A stretch of DNA of 64,000 nt from contig CABVRQ010000006.1 of assembly GCA_902500695.1 (NCBI GenBank), positions 7,434 through 71,433 on the forward strand. Direction: 5' to 3'. The notes beneath the pieces were generated by a model. The model saw nothing but the letters and a program-made list of their open reading frames with translations. It was not told the origin of the DNA and made no database searches. This stretch comes from an uncultured Nitrospira sp. (GTDB lineage: Bacteria; Nitrospirota; Nitrospiria; Nitrospirales; UBA8639). A program made the position numbers and the translations under genes. This document shows, one piece after another, positions 27,717-36,000 of the stretch; within the stretch, counting starts at the first letter, position 1; every line of letters starts with the position of its first letter.

Positions 27717-28265
27717 TTACCGAGTGGGCGCAATGGTTGGAGCCAGACGAGGGAGCACTTCATATTCCAACATGTCTGCGATTCGAACGACATCTTCAAT
27801 TTCTCGAGCCTTCATGAGTTCATTGACCCAACAGGCCAAATCTTTAAGAACTTCGGGCTTCTTGAGGCCCACAGACTCATGAACCTGCAGCCACTCAAGG
27901 TAATCCGCTATTTGTCCAAACCATTGGTCTAACTGCCGAAAATTTCCATGCCCTTGACGAAATTTATTGACAAAACTCTGGCCTTGAAGGCGGACCTGTT
28001 GTCCGAATTTGTCTCCAGTTTTTTGAGAATATTCCACAATGTTTTCCAATCGTTTACTCACTGCTGCGATGGAACCAAAAGAGCTGGCCATTTTGGCCAG
28101 GGTGGGGGACACCAACTCCCGATCAGTCATTTTTCGATCGCCAACCAACAATTCTGTCACCAAACACCCTTTAGCCTGTGCCCGATCACTCAAATCAGCT
28201 AGAACCTGGCCTAACTGAACACTATCACTCACCTCCCAAATGTCTTCATCCAATTTCACACGCAT
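27717..28265 (-). CDS. Unrecognised helical protein upstream of fliC
   Basis: A 182-residue soluble protein with no motif I recognise: RVKLDEDIWEVSDSVQLGQV at the start, then long charged helices (DYLEWLQVHESVGLKKPEVL). ATG at 28265 is set by AGGAGG 7 nt before it. The start lies 20 nt inside the end of the glycosyltransferase gene, so the two are translationally coupled. It is the last gene of the glycan island and directly precedes fliC, so a role in flagellin modification or export is possible but not shown. Confidence 0.55.
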   Translation of the reverse strand: MRVKLDEDIWEVSDSVQLGQVLADLSDRAQAKGCLVTELLVGDRKMTDRELVSPTLAKMASSFGSIAAVSKRLENIVEYSQKTGDKFGQQVRLQGQSFVNKFRQGHGNFRQLDQWFGQIADYLEWLQVHESVGLKKPEVLKDLACWVNELMKAREIEDVVRIADMLEYEVLPRLAPTIAPTR

Positions 28266-29901
28266 ATCGAATCCTCCTTGGATCATGAGTAAATCTCTCG
28301 GCCAACCGTGTCACATGTTCACCCGCGCGGGTTCGGAACGTATGATACGCCCGAGCATTCTCCTCGGCCATGCCAGCGAGGGTCGCAGCCTCCAAACTAA
28401 ATGTCTCTCGAAAAAACGCCATCGCTAAAGGCCCAAAGGCTAATGAGGATCTGGCAATCTGCTGCATGGCGAGTGTGTCGACTGACAATTGACGTTGTCC
28501 CTCCTTTAACAGTTCAACGGGAATAGGCCTTTGCCGACACAGGGCCAAGACCGTATCAGCCTGCCTACATAACTGATTAAGCTGGGGAGCCATTCGATGC
28601 CATAGATCCTCACAATCATGCCAATCAGGTGGAGATGCTTTGGGAAAAGGAACTTGGCTCGAGTCACCCGTAAAAGATTCATACCAATATTGGCGCCAAT
28701 ACTCGGCATACCAGGCGACTCTCGAGTCTTCAGTCCCCGCTCGTAATATAAATGTTCCTAACTGATCATCATTGACACCGCCTTCATACACTCGAATTTT
28801 GGAGGAAAATGTTGGAAAGGAACGAACACCCAAGAGATGTAAGCAGAGCTCAGCCACCTCCTGAGGAAAAATATGGTCTTTACAGGCATGATGCGGACAG
28901 ATCTTATCGAATCCACAGGGCCCACAAAGAATATCCGGCTGAATCACCCAGTTTCCTGGCCCAAACGGTCCTGTTTCCCAAAAATCTACATGGCCCACCG
29001 ACACATTGAGGACTGGAGTATTCACGCCCACCGCCATATGCATGGGTCCCGTGTCATTGGTGACCATCAACTGACAATGTTCAAGCAACCCGATCAGTTG
29101 TGGAACGGTGGTTTGGCCAACCGCTTCGCAGAGGATTCCCTGGCCTCCCGCCTGACGGTAACAGCGGATCGCCTCCTGAACATCTGGTTCTTCTTTCTTC
29201 GTGCCAATCAGGACAAACCCCACTTGCCGTTGTTGACTGAGGTGTGCCATCGCTTGACCAAAATATTCCGGACGCCAAGCCTTCATTGGATCACTCGCAC
29301 CGACTTGGATGCCAATCCAGGCATGGGGGTTGCCTGCTTGCCGTAAATAGTTCCGCGCCCATTCCTGTATCTGAGGCGGGACTTGCAAGCGAATGGGGTG
29401 AAAGGTTCCAGCCCCACTTCCACCGAGCGAAAACAGATCAACAATATTGAATCGATTCAATTGCCGATACACGTGAAAATCCACGAAATATTTCATCCAG
29501 GGGTCTTTCACGATAAAACTTCCATCCTGGGCCGTGGTCATCCCACGCTCATCAGAACATCCGAAATATTTCACGAGAAATGCGCTACGGCGATTAAACG
29601 TGAGGTTCACTACACGATCGTACCCAACCTGGAGCAATGGTTGAATCCAACGAGCAAGATCCTGATACAGAGCCACCATATCCCGCGCTCGGACCCGGCT
29701 CTCATCCATCAACAGCTGAAAATCAAACACGAACACCTGTCGTATCCCGGGAATAAGACTCGCGACATGGGAAAATTCTTTATCGACAATCAGATCAATG
29801 GCCACACCAGGCCATTCTTCCTCCAACCGCGACAGCAGGGGAACCATCTGAATCAAATCTCCCATCCGGGTAATATTGATGATGAGGACTTGTTTATTCA
29901 T
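28246..29901 (-). CDS. GT9 (heptosyltransferase-like) glycosyltransferase with extra C-terminal domain
   Basis: A 551-residue protein. Residues about 1-340 are a GT9 enzyme: VLIINITRMGDLIQMVPLLS at the N-terminus, WIGIQVGASDPMKAW, and LMVTNDTGPMHMAVG in the sugar-nucleotide site. CGPCGFDKICPHHACKD is a Cys/His-rich patch also seen in heptosyltransferases. Residues about 350-551 are a helical region I do not recognise. GT9 enzymes use ADP- or GDP-heptose or related sugars. The location beside fliC suggests transfer to a flagellin glycan. Confidence 0.75.
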   Translation of the reverse strand: MNKQVLIINITRMGDLIQMVPLLSRLEEEWPGVAIDLIVDKEFSHVASLIPGIRQVFVFDFQLLMDESRVRARDMVALYQDLARWIQPLLQVGYDRVVNLTFNRRSAFLVKYFGCSDERGMTTAQDGSFIVKDPWMKYFVDFHVYRQLNRFNIVDLFSLGGSGAGTFHPIRLQVPPQIQEWARNYLRQAGNPHAWIGIQVGASDPMKAWRPEYFGQAMAHLSQQRQVGFVLIGTKKEEPDVQEAIRCYRQAGGQGILCEAVGQTTVPQLIGLLEHCQLMVTNDTGPMHMAVGVNTPVLNVSVGHVDFWETGPFGPGNWVIQPDILCGPCGFDKICPHHACKDHIFPQEVAELCLHLLGVRSFPTFSSKIRVYEGGVNDDQLGTFILRAGTEDSRVAWYAEYWRQYWYESFTGDSSQVPFPKASPPDWHDCEDLWHRMAPQLNQLCRQADTVLALCRQRPIPVELLKEGQRQLSVDTLAMQQIARSSLAFGPLAMAFFRETFSLEAATLAGMAEENARAYHTFRTRAGEHVTRLAERFTHDPRRIRYACEIG

Positions 29902-29940
29902 AAAGAATTGCCGTTAGTGAAATTTCATGCCATCAAGGGC

Positions 29941-31758
29941 TCAAAGAAAATCCCGTTTTTCCTGGCGGTATTCATCCATCATCAGAATCAGTAATTCTTC
30001 ACGATTCAACTGGGCTTCGGGCCCTTTCTTCCGAATGTGTTTCGCCACATCCACTAACTCCACACGATCGGTTTGAGGAAATTGTTTCAGTATGGGAATC
30101 AATTCCGGGGATTTCTCACTTCGAGCTATCAATGACTCAGCATGACGATCCCCTTGAAGAATAGCTCCTAAGCGGTCAGGATTGGCCATGCCCACGGCAC
30201 CTAGAAGAGTCTTCATCCGATGCACGTACGTATGCGTCTCTAACACCCGCTTCCGGGACGATTCAGCCATGGCCATCCGCCTGGCTGGTTCGTGCAAATA
30301 GGTTTGTGTGGTTGTGAGGAGCTGATCCGGACTGTTGATCACCGCCATCATCGATTCATCAAAGAGGGCCGGAAGCAAGGTGCGATCATCGACTACTTGA
30401 AAAGCTCCACAACTCGCCAACTCAAATGTCCTGGGATTCACCCCATCTCCTTCCGGATCGAATCCCTCTCCCGTGTACGAATGCAAATTAATATTGACCG
30501 AGGTGGCATTGAAAATTTTCACACTGGTCGGAGTATCAATACGCGCCCCGCCTCTCTGAAGGACCGCCTCCAAGACCCCCGGGTTGTCCCATTCATTCCC
30601 CCATAATTTAAACATCCAATTATGCCCAACCAAAGACGGGAACAGTTCACGCCGATTCCTATAGCCTGCTCCCAAAAAAGACACGTCGGCACCAAATTCC
30701 TGGCGTTCTTGAGTAGTTAAGGTCATGGGTTGATGTATGGCCGGGTCAGCGGCTAACGGAAGATACGATACCTGTGATGCTCCGGCTTTCCTAAAAGCCT
30801 CCAAACATGGGGCTTGTTGCATCACGAACCAAAAGTCATAACCCGTCACCATCTGCTGCCAATAGGTTAAATGACGAAAATTTTCCACAAACCACATGGC
30901 CGTTAACACCTTCTTTCGACGCATTTGCTCCAAAACCGCCATGGTCAACGGCGCTTGAGACAAGGCCAGAACCAGATCCGGTGGATCTTCCGCCACATGA
31001 GCCAGACTAATCACCGCCAGCGTTTCACTCATCCGTTGTTGAACCGTGAGCCGCAACCGATGATCACGTATCTTTTCTAAATTCTGATATCCCGCATAAT
31101 GCGGACTATGATCCACCCAACTCACACGATGCCCAAGGGCTTCCAATGCATTTACCACATAGCGGGCAACGGGCAGCGACCCGCCATAAATGGGACCGAC
31201 CACCATAATATGAAGTGCCCCGCTTAATTGTTGAGCGAGGCGATCCCGAAGCTGAAGACGAAAATCCTCATAGTGGTCGCGATGAATGGTGGCGGCGGGT
31301 TCGTAACTCAGAATTCGCACCCTCTTGGAGCTCTGTGTCACGCGGGCAACCCTATCAGCCATGGAACCCACCACCCACACAACCCGTTCACCCCACCCCT
31401 CAAGCGACCGCACGGAGACACAATCCGCAAATTCTGAAAGATTCGGCACCACCACCATAATGACATGATCTTGGGACAACACCCGACGTAAGGCTTCCAC
31501 GTGGTAGAGCAGTCCCACGCCAAGGACAACAATGGTTTCTCCTGTTTGACAGTCTTTCAGCCGTTCTTCAGCCCAGCGTTCTGCTTCTCGAACGGGATCA
31601 TATGCACTATGGAGATACCGTGAGTTGACGAGCGCCGTTGGCATTCCAGATTTCGCTGGCTGAATCGACAGCGTTCCTCCTGATACCTGTAAGATCTGAG
31701 CGGCAAGAACCGGATCCTGGTAGCGAAGGATACCGATATTCTGTTTCAACACATCCAT
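29941..31758 (-). CDS. CgeB-type glycosyltransferase
   Basis: A 605-residue protein. The N-terminal 170 residues have a Rossmann-like stretch (ETIVVLGVGLLYHVEALRR). The centre begins with HIMVVGPIYGGSLPVARYV. The C-terminal part has ATSVNINLHSYTGEGFDPEG and GVNPRTFELASCGAFQVVDD, typical of CgeB/Glyco_trans_1_2 enzymes. Such proteins transfer sugars in spore-coat, cell-surface and flagellar glycan loci. ATG at 31758; 67 nt follow the preceding GT9 gene. The substrate is unknown. Confidence 0.75.
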   Translation of the reverse strand: MDVLKQNIGILRYQDPVLAAQILQVSGGTLSIQPAKSGMPTALVNSRYLHSAYDPVREAERWAEERLKDCQTGETIVVLGVGLLYHVEALRRVLSQDHVIMVVVPNLSEFADCVSVRSLEGWGERVVWVVGSMADRVARVTQSSKRVRILSYEPAATIHRDHYEDFRLQLRDRLAQQLSGALHIMVVGPIYGGSLPVARYVVNALEALGHRVSWVDHSPHYAGYQNLEKIRDHRLRLTVQQRMSETLAVISLAHVAEDPPDLVLALSQAPLTMAVLEQMRRKKVLTAMWFVENFRHLTYWQQMVTGYDFWFVMQQAPCLEAFRKAGASQVSYLPLAADPAIHQPMTLTTQERQEFGADVSFLGAGYRNRRELFPSLVGHNWMFKLWGNEWDNPGVLEAVLQRGGARIDTPTSVKIFNATSVNINLHSYTGEGFDPEGDGVNPRTFELASCGAFQVVDDRTLLPALFDESMMAVINSPDQLLTTTQTYLHEPARRMAMAESSRKRVLETHTYVHRMKTLLGAVGMANPDRLGAILQGDRHAESLIARSEKSPELIPILKQFPQTDRVELVDVAKHIRKKGPEAQLNREELLILMMDEYRQEKRDFL

Positions 31759-31825
31759 CTTATCGATCCCTTGTTGATTACTCTGGAAACACAGCGCTCG
31801 GTTTTGCTAACGGGAGTATTCCCGA

Positions 31826-33061
31826 CTACTTCGATACTTCCATCCGAAGGTCTTGATTCGCCAACCGAGACAACCCTTCCCAGATATCTTTTCGATAGCG
31901 CACATCTTTATCAGGCTGGCCATTCTTGGTATAAAACGCGCCCCATTCATCTCGATGGCTGGCCCAGAGATTCCACTCGGTAGTTGTTGAATTTACCTGT
32001 TCTTCTCGCATCAAATGGACCGTTTCCATGACAGGCCAATGGGCAAAAGATGATCCTGTCGTTCTGGTTCCATGATCATCCGGACTCTTAGGAAGTTGCC
32101 CACCTTCGTGTTGCCACACATAATGACCAATGCCATAAGGACCCGTTTCATGAACACGGGCCCTGGAGAAATACCAGCCGATCGCCCGTGCACCACACAT
32201 CGCACCAAGGTGCAATGGTCCCGTATCGGATCCAACCACCCACTGACATCGATTAAGGATCGAAACCAGTTGAGGCAACGAGGTCTTGCCACACCCATTC
32301 ACCACCCGATTCAGATAGTGGGCAGGAAGGCGATGTTCTAAGGCCAATGCCGCTTCTTGTTCTCCCGCACCCCCGATCAAAAGCAGGTAACTCTGAGGAA
32401 TGAGCTCAGCACATGCAGCAATCAGGTCCTGCCACACAGAAAGGGGAATTCGCCGATCAGCATCTCCCGCACCAAGAACAATCCCTATGATCGTAGAAGG
32501 TTGGCCATTCATCACCCGTTCCAGCTCAAGAGGCAACTGCACCACCGGGGCCTTCACGAATGGAATGTCTAATGGCGGGAGCACCTGACACAACCCACAA
32601 AAAGCATCCGCTAAATGCACCCGGTTGCTCCCTCGATCGTGAGCGATCTGACGTAAATAACCTGCCCATGCAGGCAGTGTCGGATTCAATGGTCCCTGTT
32701 CTCCAGGGCCGACAACTCGATCACCCAAAACATGGGCAGCAAGAATCCCTCGAGGATGGTTATTCAAATTATAGGCCAGCGAATACGTCGAGAAGGCACA
32801 CTCGGATAAATGGTGGTTAGCTTGGACAAGAAGTTGCTCACAATCTGTCTGCTTCATCCCAGCTAACTCATGCCATTGTTCCCCCTTCCAGGGGAAAACC
32901 CTGTTCACACAAGGGAAAAGTTCCCCGAGCGAAACCAATGGAGAAGGGCAGAGGAGGTCTAGCGCTTGTTCGGGGTAGGCAGACTGCAGAGCAGTCAGAA
33001 CAGGAAGGGATTGGACCAAATCACCTAGACGAGCCAGTTGAATTAAGAGCGCTCGGGACAT
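31826..33061 (-). CDS. GT9 heptosyltransferase-like glycosyltransferase
   Basis: A 411-residue GT9 protein: ALLIQLARLGDLVQSLPVLT, GIVLGAGDADRRIPLSVW and CQWVVGSDTGPLHLGAMCGA are the N-terminal, middle and sugar-nucleotide motifs. It is one of two GT9 genes in the island, with the 28246-29901 gene. ATG at 33061, 33 nt after the giant glycosyltransferase. Pairing of several heptosyltransferase-like enzymes with a GHMP kinase and a GMD-like dehydratase hints at heptose or modified-heptose residues in the flagellar glycan. Confidence 0.8.
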   Translation of the reverse strand: MSRALLIQLARLGDLVQSLPVLTALQSAYPEQALDLLCPSPLVSLGELFPCVNRVFPWKGEQWHELAGMKQTDCEQLLVQANHHLSECAFSTYSLAYNLNNHPRGILAAHVLGDRVVGPGEQGPLNPTLPAWAGYLRQIAHDRGSNRVHLADAFCGLCQVLPPLDIPFVKAPVVQLPLELERVMNGQPSTIIGIVLGAGDADRRIPLSVWQDLIAACAELIPQSYLLLIGGAGEQEAALALEHRLPAHYLNRVVNGCGKTSLPQLVSILNRCQWVVGSDTGPLHLGAMCGARAIGWYFSRARVHETGPYGIGHYVWQHEGGQLPKSPDDHGTRTTGSSFAHWPVMETVHLMREEQVNSTTTEWNLWASHRDEWGAFYTKNGQPDKDVRYRKDIWEGLSRLANQDLRMEVSK

Positions 33062-33094
33062 AGGCTAACTTGACTAGGCAAGAAGTTCCTCTGT

Positions 33095-36000
33095 TTAAGT
33101 GGCCATCGCATGACGATCAACAGGCCCCTTCCGCAGAAGAACTTCTAAATCGTGTAATCCTTCAAAGTCGGGCTTCAAGAGACTCAACATTTCAAACTGG
33201 CGTCTGGCCGAATCCAGTCGACCCGCACGAAAGTCAATTCCAGCCAGCGCAAACCGCCGATCGCAGTCTGCAGGATTTCGATCAATATATCGTGACAGCC
33301 GTTGACGTAAATCTCCCCACAGCTCGAGTGCCGTGCCGGACTGGATCAACCCGTTCATCGCGTCGGAATCGTCAGGATGATCATTCACAACCTGATCGAA
33401 CACTCTCCAAGCTTCGTTAAAGTCTCCCATTCCCATACACGCCATTCCCAATCCAAGGCCGGTTTTTCGAGAGTCTGAGCCACATTGAAGAGCTCGACGA
33501 AATGATCTGGCGGCTTCGGCGCATTGCTGAGATTGCATCAACAACACTCCCTGCAACCAATGACCTGAAGAATCGTTGGGATCAGTTCGAAGGAGAGCCT
33601 GAACATGTTGAGTCGCCTCCGGGAGATCCTTCATCATGAGAGCGAGTGTTGCCAGCCGTTCCCGTGACTCTCGATCTTCACCAACACTCAGTGTTCGTTT
33701 CCAAAACGCCTGTTCCTCATCCAAGATCTGCAACGATTGGCAAAGTTTGGCAGCCCATTTGAGCACTTCGCCATCTTCTGGCCATTCCCGATTCTCGGAA
33801 AGTAGGCCACGCAATTCCAAGTCGTTTTGGTTATTCTGAATCTTGGCCGGATCATATCGCTGACTTAGTAAGATCTCTTGTACCCTCTGGACTCGCTTCC
33901 AACGTGTGCGCTCCCCATCACTTTGAAAGGGTTCAAGGGACTGTCGAAGCCACCCATCACGAAAATAATACCGGTTAGCATAACCTGCAGGAACCGTATG
34001 GAGATCCTCATCGACCACAATGGTAGAAGCCCATCGGTCCATGAGCACTCTGCCATTGTGCCGCTCGGCCTCAGGGTCTTTCCTGCCGGGCGTTTGATGC
34101 TCCAAATGATAGAGCACACTTTCCGGTTGGTAGATGACTTTCTTTCCCCGTTTTCCCACTTTGAGACACAGGTCTACATCCTCAAAACCGTTCCGATAGA
34201 TCTCGTCAAAACCGCCGACCGCATCAAATTCCTCACGGCAGATCAACATACATGCTGCCGTCACGACCTGAAACTCACGGCGAACATTGGCGGCGTGTAA
34301 GTCACCTGACGCTCCCCGAAATAGATGATAGGGTGTTGAACAATTTTTGGAAAACACCACTCCGGCATGTTGAATGGTGTCATCGGGATACAGCAGCTTG
34401 CTTCCCACAATGGCAACATCGGAATGTTCCTGAACCTCATTCACCAATGCTCGCAACCATCCCGTTTTCGGTATCGTATCGTTATTTAAAAAAACAAGGA
34501 ACCGCCCTTTTGCGGCGGCTGCCCCCTGATTACAGGCCTTGGCAAAACCATAGTTGTCAGGATTCGTAATAACCTGAATATCACCACTCAACGAAGAGAG
34601 GAATGCCTGAGTGCCATCGGTGGACGCATTGTCTACCACAATGACTTCATAGGAACAGCTATCCGTGATCTCTGCCAAATGGGTCAAACACTGCTGTGTC
34701 AATTCCACTTTATTCCACACAGGAATAATGATTGAACAATCAAAATGAGGCTTGACCTGGTTACGTGGGGTATAGGTGGGACCCGGTGTAAACTGCACTC
34801 TCGATGAAGGCTCCTGGGTTTGGGGTCTAACTTCACGGCCCAGCCAGGCTTGCTCATACTGAGGAAGTACATGTTCAATGAGGCGATGAGTCAAGACCCA
34901 CTGACGGAGATGATCACCGTCTCTTTCCAAGGCGTCTAAATCGTAAATCCGTTCACGAATTGCATTAATCCAAACTTGGGGTTCATGCGGCAATCGAAGA
35001 ATCGGTGCCTGTTGATGGGGATAAATGTCCGTTCCGATAACGGGATACCCCAATATGCCATACTGCAAAATCCGAATATCACTCTTGGCTTCATTAAATT
35101 CATTGGGAACCAATGGAGATAGCGCCAAATCCAGATTAAGACTGGCTAATTTTTCAGGATACTGCGCCAAGTCCACCATGGAGAACGTTTCACTGATCAC
35201 TCCCAGGCTACTGGCCGTCCGCGGTGCATCTCCGAGGAACACCCATTCGACCTCACCTTTTAATGCCTCAATAATCGTTTCCAGAATCGCCGTATCCCCT
35301 TTATGTACGTTCGCCTGTCCGGCCCATCCAATTCGGGGGCGGGAACCGACTCGACGCTTGGGCATAAACCCTTCCCATTCCTGTGGCACTAAGCAATTGG
35401 GAAGAACCGTCGAATGAATTCCGCGTTTCCTCAAATCCGCCTGAATGGGTTCAGTTGAAACGGTCACACAATCCGCCATAGCCATGAGCCGAAACATTTG
35501 CTCAATTTTGGGCGGAGGCAAAAACCGAAGATTCGGATTGTCGGCGGGAATTTTCCACAATAAGTCATCACAATCATGAATAAGACGGGTGCCCTGGGAC
35601 TGGACCTTACTCAGGTCAGCGGCACCCATCAAACATGTGCGCTGAAATACCCATACATGGCCAACCCCCGAAGGGGGGATTATGTCCCCGACAATGATAT
35701 TGGCATCGCTGACGATCGCCCCTTTTCTCCAGATCCCCTCACCAGCGAGAAGTGGTTGGAGGAGCCGAATATGACCACAGATAGAATCACACCCAATAAC
35801 GGAAACCATTCGGCCACGTTCTCGAGAAAGAGACTGAGTGTTTTTCAGAGAAACGTTCCTTGGCTTTTCATCAGCCTGAACCTTTTGAGGAGTCGATACG
35901 TCAGGCCGGTCCAAGCGTGCCGGGTCTTTACAAAATTCCTTAACAAAGGAAGACGAACAATAAAGCGATTCCCCCCCTGCTTGATAATCTTCAAATTTTT

